Numbered from the stretch's first letter, positions 26,464 to 36,343 are shown. The stretch is 64,000 bases of DNA from Holosporaceae bacterium (GCA_031288795.1 JAITQS010000058.1:23831-87830), one strand, 5' to 3'. Notes: generated by a model not told the origin, from the sequence alone. Program-made: numbers and translations.

Positions 26464-27117
26464 GTGAGTGATGAAGTAACTACAATATTGCAGGAAATCA
26501 ATGAAGAATTGAAACATGATCGACAATTGGCGTTTTTTAAAAAGCATATGAATAAAATTCTTGGAGGAATTGGCCTCGTTGTCGCGTTCATACTGATATA
26601 TTCCTCCTGGTACATGCGTAAGCAAAAGCACATGGAAGAGATAACCAACGCTCTTATAAGCCTGAGCCACTCTCCTGCAGAGAAAAATTATCTGCTGCTG
26701 CAGGAACTATTAGAAGAAGCTCCCGCCGAGCTAAAGCCTATTCTATTGATTATAAAATCCGGAAAGCAAATGATGATGAGAGAATTTTCTGTGGAAAATC
26801 TTACACCACTACTGGAATTATCCCAAAAAAGTGGTGTTGACATCGTTTGGAGAGACCTGGCGCTCCTGATATATGCCTCCTATCCAGTTGACGACCACGA
26901 AAATCTTATAAAGTTGCTGGAGCCGCTAACGCAGGAAAATCGCCCATTTTCGTTTATGGCTCTGGAGTTAATTGGCATGATGAAAGAAAACAGCGGAAAA
27001 CGCGAAGAAGCATTGGAGATTTTTGATAAAATAATAAATCATAAAAATGCTCCCAAAACCTTGAAAAATAGAATATCAATTGTATCCAATTATATCCGAA
27101 ACAGTGGGGGAAAATAA
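26464..27117 (+). CDS. YfgM-like membrane-anchored TPR-type protein
   Basis: A cytoplasmic N-terminus (about 30 residues), one membrane helix (ILGGIGLVVAFILIYSSWYM), then a helical domain rich in repeats, facing the periplasm. This matches the tetratricopeptide-like YfgM family, which sits next to bamB and der in many proteobacteria and interacts with SecYEG and periplasmic chaperones. Here too bamB and der follow at once. The start is GTG 26464, since GAGG lies 9 nt before it; GTG 26458 is too near. The family identity relies on synteny as much as on sequence. Confidence 0.75.
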   Translation: MSDEVTTILQEINEELKHDRQLAFFKKHMNKILGGIGLVVAFILIYSSWYMRKQKHMEEITNALISLSHSPAEKNYLLLQELLEEAPAELKPILLIIKSGKQMMMREFSVENLTPLLELSQKSGVDIVWRDLALLIYASYPVDDHENLIKLLEPLTQENRPFSFMALELIGMMKENSGKREEALEIFDKIINHKNAPKTLKNRISIVSNYIRNSGGK

Positions 27118-27119
27118 AA

Positions 27120-28439
27120 ATGGAAATGAGAAAATATATGAAAATCCTAAAATCACGTAACCTAATGCTGGCTATTGTTTCGTTGGGATTGCTATTACTA
27201 AGCAGCTGTTCCCGGAAGGAAACACTACAGGGCACTCGAGAGGATATAATTACATCAACCACCGCCAGCGTAGAGCATGATAAAACTCCGGTAACACTGG
27301 ATAAGGAGGAACTTCTAAACAAAGATATGCCCCAAGCATTTTTTAATGCCGCCCACTGTTATCCGGCTTTAAAATTTGCGGCTTCCGGCACCGACCTATG
27401 GTCATCGAGTTTAGATTTTGAAAACGGTAAAACGCTGAAAATGATTGCTTCTCCGGTCATAGCGGCCGGGAAAATTTTTTGCCTAGATGCGGCCGGCATA
27501 GTCTACGCCCTTGATCAAAAAAACGGCCAAAAAATCTGGAGAACCAGCATTTTAATTGGAGGAAAAGACGGTCAAATCGGCGGTGCTATTGCCTACGAAA
27601 ATGGCAGAGTGATCGTCACGTCCAGTTTTTGCGAATGCTTCTCACTGGATGCCCGGGATGGAAAGATTCTCTGGAGGATAAAGCTTCCGGCGCCCTGCAA
27701 AGGAGAAGGAATCACAGTCCATGGAGGAAAAGCGTTCCTCATGTGTGCCAACAGCAGTTTGCAGGTAATAAATATTGAGACCGGAAAAATTATATGGTCA
27801 CATTTCGGCACAATTGTGGATTCCCTGTATCTTGGTAGTGCCGGAGTTGCCATTGATGATGGTTTAGTGTTTTTGGCCTATCCGTCCGGAGAAATATTTG
27901 CTCTGCTGGAGGAAACCGGATCTGTCATTTGGGATTCAATGTTTTCGAAGTTTTCATTGACGAATTCTGCACATTCTTTTGTACATCCGCGGGCGTGTCC
28001 GGTGGTAAAGGATGAGGTGGTGTACTTTGTTGCCTCCAACGAGCAGAGCATCGCTTTCCATAAAAAAACCGGGAACCGCCTCTGGATTAGCAATTTCGGC
28101 GGAGTACAGACACCAACGGTGAACGGCAACAGCATATATATATTTAATTCTAAGTCTGAACTGGTGTGTCTCAATAAAGATAATGGTAAACTCCGATGGG
28201 TCAGTAAGCTTGAGCAGAATCTCGACGATGTCGCAGATTGGTACTCTCAAATCTTGACCAATAAGCATATTCTCATGATATCACCAACGGGAAACGTTTT
28301 TTTTGTGTCTCCCTATACCGGTAAGGTTGAAAAAAGCATGCTTCTTAGTCACGGGGGTAATATTTCCGTCAATCCCGTGATTGCAGACGGTGTAATGTAT
28401 GTGCTCATGAATAATGGCGAACTGGTGGCATACAAATAA
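27120..28439 (+). CDS. bamB: Outer membrane protein assembly factor BamB
   Basis: A lipoprotein of the BAM complex that inserts beta-barrel proteins in the outer membrane. The signal peptide ends in a lipobox LLSSC with lipidated C30. The rest is a PQQ-type eight-bladed propeller, seen in repeated YALDQKNGQKIWRTSI, FSLDARDGKILWRIKL, QVINIETGKIIWSHF and VCLNKDNGKLRWVSKL motifs. The length of 439 aa is slightly longer than E. coli BamB, as usual in alphaproteobacteria. It ends at 28439 and der starts at the next base. Confidence 0.92.
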   Translation: MEMRKYMKILKSRNLMLAIVSLGLLLLSSCSRKETLQGTREDIITSTTASVEHDKTPVTLDKEELLNKDMPQAFFNAAHCYPALKFAASGTDLWSSSLDFENGKTLKMIASPVIAAGKIFCLDAAGIVYALDQKNGQKIWRTSILIGGKDGQIGGAIAYENGRVIVTSSFCECFSLDARDGKILWRIKLPAPCKGEGITVHGGKAFLMCANSSLQVINIETGKIIWSHFGTIVDSLYLGSAGVAIDDGLVFLAYPSGEIFALLEETGSVIWDSMFSKFSLTNSAHSFVHPRACPVVKDEVVYFVASNEQSIAFHKKTGNRLWISNFGGVQTPTVNGNSIYIFNSKSELVCLNKDNGKLRWVSKLEQNLDDVADWYSQILTNKHILMISPTGNVFFVSPYTGKVEKSMLLSHGGNISVNPVIADGVMYVLMNNGELVAYK

Positions 28440-29777
28440 ATGAAAATAGCCATTATAGGAAGACCCAATGTGGGAAAGTCCACTCTGTTTAACAGGTTGG
28501 TAAAGGAAAAAAATGCCATCGTCGGCGACTTTCCGGGCATAACCCGCGATAGAAAAGTTCATGACGGAGAACTCTGGGGACTGAAATTTTTAATCACGGA
28601 TACTCCCGGAGTCGATCCTTTCTCCTCTGATTCTCTGGGAATTTCCATGAACAAGCAGTCTTTGGCGGCGATTAGGGAGTCTAATATTGTATTTTTCGTC
28701 ATCGACGCCAGGGAGGGAGTTACCAACTATGACCAGGAAATAGCCTCCTGGCTGCGATCGTCCTTCAAAACTCTTGGGAATCGCCCGGTTATTCTCATAG
28801 AAAACAAATCCGAAGGGAAAAAAAGCGCCGACGTAGTCGAAACTTTGGGATTTGGTGAAGGAGTTGCGTTGTCCGCTGAGCATAATTTGGGCATGGATGA
28901 GCTGTATCAGCGGCTGCAGTCGCTGGACATACCCGCTATTTCCCTACACCAGAAAGATCTCGATTCGGGAATAAAAATAGCCATAGTCGGCAGACCAAAC
29001 GTTGGAAAATCAACGCTCATCAATGCCATTATCGGGGACGATCGACTGCTAACCGGAGAGCAAGCAGGCATCACCCGAGATGCCATCCTACTGAAATATA
29101 AATTTAAAAACCGTCCCCTAACACTGATGGATACCGCCGGACAACGAAGAAAATCAAAGGTAACGGAAAAACTAGAAACAGTCTCCGTCCAGGACGCCTG
29201 GAGGTATATCCGCCAGGCAAACGTCGTGGTGGTGCTTATGGATCTGAAAAATCCGCTGGAAAATCAGGATATTAGCATCGCTAGTAAAGCTTTCGACGAG
29301 GGAAAAATCGTGATTTTCGCCTTTAATAAAAGCGATACCGTGGAAAATGCCCATGAAATTCTAAAAAACATTCAAAAACGAGTGGAAAAAGAATTTGCAC
29401 AACTTCCGGGAGTTGCCTGTCTGCTGGTGTCGGCGAAAGAAAAAAAAGGACTCGCAAGAATATTCAATGTTTCATTCCAATTATACGACGACTGGTGCAA
29501 ACGCATCTCCACCAGTTCTCTCAATAAATGGTTTCCAACAGCGATCGCAAAAAATCCTCCGCCCTTGGTAAATGGTATGCCCATAAAATTGAAATACATA
29601 TCTCAAACCAATACCAAACCGCCGACCTTCGTGATATTTGCCAATCGAGCGGAGCATTTGCCTGTCAGCTATGAACGCTATCTGCTGAACAATTTGCGCA
29701 GTTCTTTTAATTTGTACGGAATTCCACTGCGCCTTTTCGTGAGACAGCGGCAAAATCCCCACGATCCGAATGCCTAG
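28440..29777 (+). CDS. der: Ribosome biogenesis GTPase Der
   Basis: A tandem GTPase (EngA) for 50S subunit assembly. G domain 1 has P-loop GRPNVGKSTLFNRL and DTPGV. G domain 2 has GRPNVGKSTLINAI, DTAGQRRKSK and NKSD. The C-terminal KH-like domain contains NPPPLVNGMPIKLKYISQTNTKPPTFVIF, a Der hallmark. The length of 445 aa is normal. It abuts bamB with no spacer. Its 3' end overlaps the convergent megasynthase gene by 4 bp. Confidence 0.96.
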   Translation: MKIAIIGRPNVGKSTLFNRLVKEKNAIVGDFPGITRDRKVHDGELWGLKFLITDTPGVDPFSSDSLGISMNKQSLAAIRESNIVFFVIDAREGVTNYDQEIASWLRSSFKTLGNRPVILIENKSEGKKSADVVETLGFGEGVALSAEHNLGMDELYQRLQSLDIPAISLHQKDLDSGIKIAIVGRPNVGKSTLINAIIGDDRLLTGEQAGITRDAILLKYKFKNRPLTLMDTAGQRRKSKVTEKLETVSVQDAWRYIRQANVVVVLMDLKNPLENQDISIASKAFDEGKIVIFAFNKSDTVENAHEILKNIQKRVEKEFAQLPGVACLLVSAKEKKGLARIFNVSFQLYDDWCKRISTSSLNKWFPTAIAKNPPPLVNGMPIKLKYISQTNTKPPTFVIFANRAEHLPVSYERYLLNNLRSSFNLYGIPLRLFVRQRQNPHDPNA

Positions 29778-32700
29778 ACATTCGAAATAATTTTTTCCAC
29801 AGTAATGGTTTCGTCCGCCAGTATTTTTCGAAGCGCTGCCATATATTCGTCTCGAAAAATATTTATGGTTTTTTCTCGAAAAAGATCTCGACAATATTCA
29901 ATGGTCACATCCAAACGCCCATTATTTTCTAGGATGTTGACCTCCATATCAAAATTGCAAAATTCGTTGTGAAAGGGCAGAAAATCGATGGTAAATTCAT
30001 CATTTTTGCAACTGAACTTTGGCGTATTTTGCACCAAAAACGCCACCCGATAGGGCAGTACCTCGGGAAAATTTTGCAAATTTCTCGTGACTTCCTCCGG
30101 TGGAATATGCGAATGCCGCTGCGCTTCCAGCACTGTGTTTTTTATCCGCGTCAAAAACGTAGCGAATTTTTCATGGAGATCTATTTGCGAGCGTATTGCC
30201 AGCATATTGGAAAAATATCCCACAATGTTTTCTATTTTTCCGCTGGATCTATTGGCGATTGCGGAACCGACAACTATGTCTTTTTGGCCGGAATATTTGC
30301 TCATTAATAGCTTGAAAACACCCAAAAGCATCATGTATACGGTTATTCGCTGATGGTCTGAAAATTCTCTTATTTTTATGTAGGTGTCGGCGTCTATTGA
30401 AAAATAAATCATAGCGCCGTTGTGGGATTCCAGGTTGTCACGCTCGGAATCGTAGTTCAGTTCTAATAGCGGAATAGCGCGCAGTTGTTTTTCCCAATAA
30501 AGCTGCTGTTTTTTTCGACCATCCGTGGCGCTCCATTTTAATTCTGCCTCCACAAAATCAACATATTCGAAATCCAATGGCGGAGGGATGTAATCTTCAT
30601 TTTCTTCCAAAGCGCCATAGCAATCGAAGAGGCTTTTTAGGAAAACTCCCAGGGACCAATGGTCGAAAATTATGTGATGCATATTAAATAGGATCACGAA
30701 TTCCGTTGATGATTTCTTAAAAATGATTACCTGCAGTGCCGTAATTTGCAAATCAAAAAAACCGCTAATGACATTGCGTATTTCGTGATTGATTTTTGTC
30801 TGAGCGTCATCGACGGCGGAGAAATCCATTTCCCGGATTCGCTGATGATTATTTTTAAGATATTTCTGCCGATAATCACCATTTTTTTCATAAAATATCA
30901 TGCCCAGCTCTTTTTGCTGATCGATAATCAATTCCAGACTTTTTTTAAATAATTCGACCCTAAAGTTCCCCTCCAGCTGAAGACAAAAATATACATTTTC
31001 GCGGGGAGCTTTTTGAATATTTTGTGCTTCTTCCCCTAAGATTTCGTTTTGCAAATGGGACAACGGGAATTCATTTTCGTAATTGAATTTTGATTTAGTT
31101 TGTTTATCCAGAAAAGCGGCAAATGAATTTTTTTCATCATTCGGTTGGGGAGAATCGATTTTTTTTAGGATGTCATCGACGGTATCTGCGAATAAAACAT
31201 CAGCGATTGACAATTCTATTCCCAAGTATAATCGGAACTGGGAAATTATGCGGGTAGCCGAAAGGGAATCCAGACCGATGCTATTAATTTTTGTGTCTTT
31301 TGCCACGGGATCTGTGATTTTTCCAATGGAGGCTATAATTTTTATTATTTTTGTTAGGTGGTCATCGTCTGGAGATATGTGAATTTCGGTTTCTCTCTGG
31401 TCGAAATCATATTTATATAGAATTTTCAATTGTCCGGTAGCGTACAAGCGCTTGCACTCGTGACGCTGCAATTTTCCTACGCTGGTTTTGGGAATGGCGT
31501 TTGGTTCGAGCATGAGCACCGTATGGGGAGATATTCCGATGGCGGCTAATATTTTATTACGCATTGTCAGAGCCATCTGCTCTCCTTCTTTTGGAGTGAT
31601 GGACTGCGCAATTTCGATGGCCGCCACCAAGCGTTCTTCTCCACCGACAACCAGGGCAAAGCTCAGGTAGTTATCGGACAGTCGTGGATCCTCCTGGGGC
31701 AAGCATGCATCGACGTCGTTGAAGTGTATATTTTTTCCTCTTATGATCACGAAATCCTTTAGGCGACCGCAGACAAATAGGTTATTGTGGTCATCGAAAA
31801 ACCCCAAATCTCCACTGCAAAAATATTTTTTGGGATCTCCCTCGATTTTTCCATTAAATGCAGAATTGAGTTCTTCGTTTATGTATCCGCCGGTGATTCC
31901 CGGTGAGTCTATATAGATTTCGCCCACTTCGTAGGGGGCGCAGGGGATTGATCCACCGGACAACGATTCTACGATTTTTATTGTGCATCCGGGCAGAGGC
32001 ACACCGCAGCTGGCGACGGGACCGTCGAAAAAATTATGCGCACCTTTTTTGGGCTGCGTTGGAGGCGATAGCTCAGCACTAATACCTCCGGCCACGGCGG
32101 CTACGCACTCCGTCATGCCGTAGAAACTGCGAAAAGTACGGGCGGAAAAACCATATTTTTCAAACGTATTTATGAAATTTTTTAGGGTTGAATCTTTTAT
32201 AATCTGGGATGCATTGAAGGCCACTTTCCAGGAAGACAGATCCAAATTTTGTAGATCCTGGGGGTGAGCGAGTTCTACACATAAATCGTAGGCAAAATTC
32301 GGTGCTCCCGTGAGTGTTCCCCCATATTTATGCATTGTTTTTAGCCAACCAAGGGGATATTTCACAAACGATTCCGGCGGCATTAGCACTCCCATTGCTC
32401 CCACAAACAGGCTTTGCACCATCAAGACATTCAATCCGGCCGTATGATACAATGGCAACCAGCTTACAATCGTGGAATCTTCGCGGGCATCCATTGAGTC
32501 GCGAATTATTTGGGCATGATTATATAAGCTTTTATGCAATAATTTTATTCCCTTGGGCATGCCGGTCGATCCGGAAGTGTAGCTCAGGTAGGCGATGTCT
32601 TCTGGAGCTACTTCCGAGCAGCAATAGAAGTGGTCGCCGGGACAAAAATCGTCAAGACAAATAATCTTTGACGACATTTTTTTTGTTGGGAAGAAATCAT

Positions 32701-33070
32701 GTGCTAAGTCAACTATGTTTTTCGTTGTTATGATGGAAGATGTCGCCGAATCCGCCATAATTCCGGTCAAATTTTCCCAAAACCTACGATTATGCGGTTC
32801 TGGTTTCGAAAGAATTGGACAAACTCCACACAATAGGCAGCCGTAAAATGCCTTCAGCAGACTCAGGTCGGAATTTAATAGTAAAACTACATTTTCCCCT
32901 CGTTTAAAATTATTTTTATGCAAGAAATAGGAAAACGAAGAGGTCTCCCGAAATAAATTTTCATAGGATATGCGTTCTACTTCTTCGGCAGATTCGTTCA
33001 ATCCGATGTATGCGATTTTTTTTTCCAGGCTTCTGTTTTTTAATGTATCCAAAATAGTTTTGTTATTCAT
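29774..33070 (-). CDS. FAAL-type acyl-AMP ligase / acyl carrier / condensation-domain megasynthase
   Basis: A three-domain NRPS-like enzyme of 1098 aa. Domain 1 (about 1-560) is an adenylate-forming ligase with YTSGSTGMPKG (164-174), YGMTE (318-322), the SGDLGFF block, and GRLKDFVIIRGKNIHFNDVD, which resembles fatty-acyl-AMP ligases more than amino-acid A domains; the late catalytic lysine is in TSVGKLQR. Domain 2 (about 575-640) is a carrier protein with phosphopantetheine serine S602 (GLDSLSA). Domain 3 (about 665-1098) is a condensation domain with HHIIFD (H798, H799, D803). There is no thioesterase and no amino-acid A domain. I infer loading of an acyl group and its transfer to a free amine or alcohol. 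It is last in the asd-aminotransferase-FemAB operon. Confidence 0.85.
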   Translation of the reverse strand: MNNKTILDTLKNRSLEKKIAYIGLNESAEEVERISYENLFRETSSFSYFLHKNNFKRGENVVLLLNSDLSLLKAFYGCLLCGVCPILSKPEPHNRRFWENLTGIMADSATSSIITTKNIVDLAHDFFPTKKMSSKIICLDDFCPGDHFYCCSEVAPEDIAYLSYTSGSTGMPKGIKLLHKSLYNHAQIIRDSMDAREDSTIVSWLPLYHTAGLNVLMVQSLFVGAMGVLMPPESFVKYPLGWLKTMHKYGGTLTGAPNFAYDLCVELAHPQDLQNLDLSSWKVAFNASQIIKDSTLKNFINTFEKYGFSARTFRSFYGMTECVAAVAGGISAELSPPTQPKKGAHNFFDGPVASCGVPLPGCTIKIVESLSGGSIPCAPYEVGEIYIDSPGITGGYINEELNSAFNGKIEGDPKKYFCSGDLGFFDDHNNLFVCGRLKDFVIIRGKNIHFNDVDACLPQEDPRLSDNYLSFALVVGGEERLVAAIEIAQSITPKEGEQMALTMRNKILAAIGISPHTVLMLEPNAIPKTSVGKLQRHECKRLYATGQLKILYKYDFDQRETEIHISPDDDHLTKIIKIIASIGKITDPVAKDTKINSIGLDSLSATRIISQFRLYLGIELSIADVLFADTVDDILKKIDSPQPNDEKNSFAAFLDKQTKSKFNYENEFPLSHLQNEILGEEAQNIQKAPRENVYFCLQLEGNFRVELFKKSLELIIDQQKELGMIFYEKNGDYRQKYLKNNHQRIREMDFSAVDDAQTKINHEIRNVISGFFDLQITALQVIIFKKSSTEFVILFNMHHIIFDHWSLGVFLKSLFDCYGALEENEDYIPPPLDFEYVDFVEAELKWSATDGRKKQQLYWEKQLRAIPLLELNYDSERDNLESHNGAMIYFSIDADTYIKIREFSDHQRITVYMMLLGVFKLLMSKYSGQKDIVVGSAIANRSSGKIENIVGYFSNMLAIRSQIDLHEKFATFLTRIKNTVLEAQRHSHIPPEEVTRNLQNFPEVLPYRVAFLVQNTPKFSCKNDEFTIDFLPFHNEFCNFDMEVNILENNGRLDVTIEYCRDLFREKTINIFRDEYMAALRKILADETITVEKIISNV

Positions 33071-33960
33071 TAATCACCTATATTTATTACACCAACAGAG
33101 GCGGTGCCCCATTTTTTTTTAAATGCGACTAGGCTATCATAATGCGATATACCCATGTCAAAAACATTTTTATGATCAGCGATGCTATTTTTTATGGCCT
33201 GCCACAGCACCATATAATTGGGGCAACAGCTTCTATAGTTTAAGTCGGTACCATTTAGATAATAGAATACTTCGTTTTCTCCTTGTATAAAAACAGAAAT
33301 ACAAACCAGCAAATTGTTCAGGTATCCGCCCCAAAAATGACATATATTTGAAGCATACATTCTTTGAAAAAATAAAAAATCTGTACAATAGGGGGACCCA
33401 ACTCTTTTTTGAGTGGAAGTCAGCAAGTAGTGAGCCCATGATAAATCCGTCTCCGCAATTAACTTCACGGTTACGTTATTTTTTTGTGCTTTTCTAATGC
33501 TATTTCTTGCATTTCCGCTAATTACATTTCGGAACATATGGTCGCTGTCCTGTGCCAGCCGTATGATATTAGTTTGCGAACTACGTCCCAACATTTTACC
33601 AGATTTATAGGCGAGAAGGTCGCTGGGATAGGCAACAATTCTGCGGCATTTTCTCTGGAGATCGTCGCTTATTAATTGCACCATATCATCGAGGTAATTC
33701 AAGGATTCCGGTGCGCCAAAAACAGGTAATGGTCCTCCGTATCCAATAAACCCCACCTGATAGAGGAAGTCGTCGTATATGTAGCAGGGAATCAAAAAGC
33801 TTCCTTCGGGTGTTTTTGCCAAATATCTCACGAACCTTAGGGAAAACGATTTTTCCACCATGCTAACCCATTTCTGCTGCAAAAAAACGGAGGAAACATT
33901 GGATGTTTTTCTAGCTTCTTCCCATTCGTCAATATTTATTTTTTTTATAGTAGTTTTCAT
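33070..33960 (-). CDS. FemAB/CelD-type GNAT acyltransferase
   Basis: A cytoplasmic protein of 296 aa in the double-GNAT superfamily of FemAB, BcsL/CelD and N-acyl amino acid synthases. Visible family pieces: SSVFLQQKWVSMVEKSF at the start, LIPCYIYDD with GFIGYGGPLP, ARNSIRKAQKNNVTVKLI (usual R..iRkA), and the ending DMGISHYDSLVAFKKKWG, which corresponds to the FDFG-S----G-rFK-rWG signature. It would transfer an aminoacyl or acyl group to an amine. The stop overlaps the megasynthase start by 1 bp and the start lies 32 bp inside the aminotransferase gene, so the three are tightly coupled. Confidence 0.75.
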   Translation of the reverse strand: MKTTIKKINIDEWEEARKTSNVSSVFLQQKWVSMVEKSFSLRFVRYLAKTPEGSFLIPCYIYDDFLYQVGFIGYGGPLPVFGAPESLNYLDDMVQLISDDLQRKCRRIVAYPSDLLAYKSGKMLGRSSQTNIIRLAQDSDHMFRNVISGNARNSIRKAQKNNVTVKLIAETDLSWAHYLLTSTQKRVGSPYCTDFLFFQRMYASNICHFWGGYLNNLLVCISVFIQGENEVFYYLNGTDLNYRSCCPNYMVLWQAIKNSIADHKNVFDMGISHYDSLVAFKKKWGTASVGVINIGD

Positions 33961-35095
33961 ATTTTTTCAATGCCTCTATAAGTTGTTGGACATCCTGATG
34001 ATATCTACTAAACGGAAGAATCAATATATTTTTGCGGATGTTTTCGGCAATACTATTCGCAGGAGCATCAAAATTTTTTGGATAATACCAGGTAGTTTCT
34101 ATTCCTAATTCACTAAGTTTTTTTCCAACAGAATATCTTTTGCCTTCGAGATGTAGAGCAAAAATTGACGGAATTGCTTCCATTTCCACATATCTTAAAC
34201 TGGAATGTCCAAAGATATTTTTCAAACATTTTTCTAGACTATAATAATTTTTCTCCTGCTGTTTTTCGTCGATCATGCGGGACAAATTTTCATAAGCCTT
34301 TGCTGCATTTTTTTCAGAAATCATCTGATATTTTCTAGTAAATTTATTCAGCACAGATTGTTGAAATTCGTGATTTAAAAAGTCATAGCGATCCTGAAAA
34401 AATTTGCTTTCGCAGATGAAATCGCTGAAAAAATCGCCGGAGATTATATTCATTAAATTTTGGGTAAAGTTTTTTCCGAAGAAGATTAATGCACCGCCTC
34501 CGCTACTTTGGGATGGTTTAGAATGTCCAAATGAGAGCGCATAAGATACGTAATCGCATTTAATTATTTTATTTTTATCAAACATTGCGTCGTAGGTTTG
34601 GCAGACATCAATCAAACAATATTTTTTTTGGTTAGCAATTTTTTCCACGAAGCTATCAAAATTTTTATGGACAAACAAATGGGGAATAATAAAAAAATTG
34701 CATTCCTGTTCTAGACATTGCCTATGACTATTTTCATTGAAACATAATTTTTCGTCCAGGGAATAAAAACGATAGGTAATGTTGTTCATACGCAGTAGCA
34801 GCAGCACTCGATTACAGAAGAAATCTGGTACTGCGGCTACGATTTTTTCATTTTTCGCGGCGGCTTTTAGGGCGGCCACGATGGCTTCTGTTCCAGATTC
34901 GAAAAAGCATATATTTTTCTGGAGGACGTTCAATTTTTTTTTCAAAAAAAAACTCAAAAGTTTCCGGGGGTTATTGATATTTTCTTGGAGCAGGGTATCC
35001 GTAGGAGGATGCAACATTGGATACAAACAAACCTTATATTCGTTTGGTTTGGGTATAAAAAATGAATTACATTTGCTTTCGTTATCGGGATCCAT
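33929..35095 (-). CDS. DegT/DnrJ/EryC1-type PLP-dependent aminotransferase
   Basis: A fold-type I PLP enzyme of 388 aa. CFFESGTEAIVAALKAAA corresponds to the SGTaAl cofactor loop. LIDVCQTYDA corresponds to the D-A-Q motif contacting the pyridine ring. YALSFGHSKPSQSSGGGALIF has the likely Schiff-base lysine followed by a Gly-rich turn. The sequence is divergent from sugar aminotransferases and rich in Lys and Asn, so the substrate is unknown. It begins in the asd stop (TAATG) and runs into the FemAB-like gene. Probably it makes an amine or amino sugar for the pathway. Confidence 0.72.
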   Translation of the reverse strand: MDPDNESKCNSFFIPKPNEYKVCLYPMLHPPTDTLLQENINNPRKLLSFFLKKKLNVLQKNICFFESGTEAIVAALKAAAKNEKIVAAVPDFFCNRVLLLLRMNNITYRFYSLDEKLCFNENSHRQCLEQECNFFIIPHLFVHKNFDSFVEKIANQKKYCLIDVCQTYDAMFDKNKIIKCDYVSYALSFGHSKPSQSSGGGALIFFGKNFTQNLMNIISGDFFSDFICESKFFQDRYDFLNHEFQQSVLNKFTRKYQMISEKNAAKAYENLSRMIDEKQQEKNYYSLEKCLKNIFGHSSLRYVEMEAIPSIFALHLEGKRYSVGKKLSELGIETTWYYPKNFDAPANSIAENIRKNILILPFSRYHQDVQQLIEALKKYENYYKKNKY

Positions 35096-36153
35096 TATTT
35101 TGTTTTTGTTTTTTTAAATGTGGAAAGACTGGGGTCTTCGCTTATCATTTCTTCGGCAATTTGCACACTATTTAGGGCGGCTCCTTTTCTTATATTATCG
35201 GAGGCGATCCAGTATAGGAGTCCATTTTTTACCGTTGGATCTTTTCTAATTCTACTAACAAAGACGGCGTCTTCGTTTTGGATATCGATGGGGGTAGCGA
35301 AGGCTCCGGCTTCTTCTCTTCGATCTATGGTGAGAATTCCATCGAAATTTTCAAAGACGTCGTAGACATTTTCTTCCGTTATGGGCTTACTAAATTCGCA
35401 GGCAACGGACATGCAATGGCCAACGAAAACCGGAACTCTCACGCATGTGACCGCCACTCGTATATCCGACTTTAGAACTTTGCAGACCTCAAATGAGATT
35501 TTTTCTTCTTCTTCGCTGGTGCCGGAACTCGATATATTTCCTATTGCCGGAATGACATTATAGGCTATCTGCTTGGGGAAAACATGCACACTTGGCGAAG
35601 ATGCGGATATTATGCTGCGACTTTGGTCATATAATTCATCTATGGCTTTTTTGCCGGCTCCGGAGACCGACTGATATGTGGAAACAACTGCTCTTTTGAG
35701 AGGAGCTATTTCTCCCAGGGCTTTTAATGTCATGCTCAGGGGTACTGCCACGCAGTTGGGAGTGGAAACAATCCCCAGCGCTGCTCCTTTTCGCAGTACT
35801 TTGGCGTTGACTTCGGGAACTATCAGTGGAACCTTGGGATTCAACCTAAAATAGGATGACTTATCTATGATCACACAACCATTATCCGTTACGTCTTCGG
35901 CATATTTCCTCGAGACGGCACTTCCGGCGCAGAAAAAAACGAGTTGTATAGTGGAAAAATCTACGTCGGAAAAACGTTGGACATGTAGGCTTTTGCTTTT
36001 GTATGATACTTCTTTCCCCACTGATCTTTCCGATGCAATTGCCACAATGTTAGCTACGGGAAAATTTCTTTCGGCAAGAATTTGCAAAGTTTTCATTCCG
36101 GTATTCCCTGTGGCACCAACAACCGCTACGTTGTACTCTTTAGCGTATTTCAT
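35095..36153 (-). CDS. asd: Aspartate-semialdehyde dehydrogenase
   Basis: Reduces aspartyl phosphate to the semialdehyde used for lysine/diaminopimelate, threonine and methionine. The Rossmann start is AVVGATGNTGMKTLQIL. The catalytic cysteine is in STPNCVAVPL and the histidine in VPVFVGHCMSV. The length is about 352 aa. ATG 36153 is preferred because AAGG lies 8 nt upstream; the ATG at 36159 is too close. It heads an operon with aminotransferase, FemAB-like and megasynthase genes, an unusual place for asd. Confidence 0.93.
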   Translation of the reverse strand: MKYAKEYNVAVVGATGNTGMKTLQILAERNFPVANIVAIASERSVGKEVSYKSKSLHVQRFSDVDFSTIQLVFFCAGSAVSRKYAEDVTDNGCVIIDKSSYFRLNPKVPLIVPEVNAKVLRKGAALGIVSTPNCVAVPLSMTLKALGEIAPLKRAVVSTYQSVSGAGKKAIDELYDQSRSIISASSPSVHVFPKQIAYNVIPAIGNISSSGTSEEEEKISFEVCKVLKSDIRVAVTCVRVPVFVGHCMSVACEFSKPITEENVYDVFENFDGILTIDRREEAGAFATPIDIQNEDAVFVSRIRKDPTVKNGLLYWIASDNIRKGAALNSVQIAEEMISEDPSLSTFKKTKTK

Positions 36154-36277
36154 TACCATATCCTTACAATAAAATAATATCTGATTAGTTATTGTAGAAC
36201 CTAATCGTCATTAACTCAAAGAAAAAATGAAACCCAAAGGGATGAAAGTTTATAAATTGTAGATATCGAGTATTTTA

Positions 36278-36343
36278 GAGACTGTTGCATAATGGACCAG
36301 GATGGGGCTTTTGTGTAAAATAGCACCAATGTGACCGTTGCAT
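36278..36343 (+). repeat. Degenerate copy of the dispersed repeat
   Basis: GAGACTGTTGCATAATGG (36278-36295) is followed by a second end-like GACCGTTGCAT (36333-36343) in direct orientation. Both resemble the GAGACYGTTGC ends of the 26248 copy. It lies in the 229-bp spacer between trkA and asd, in which I see no gene. Confidence 0.4.

Noticed and set aside
27120-28439. PQQ-dependent dehydrogenase instead of BamB
   Set aside because: The length, the lipobox and the position between a YfgM-like gene and der fit BamB; no quinoprotein active-site motif was seen.
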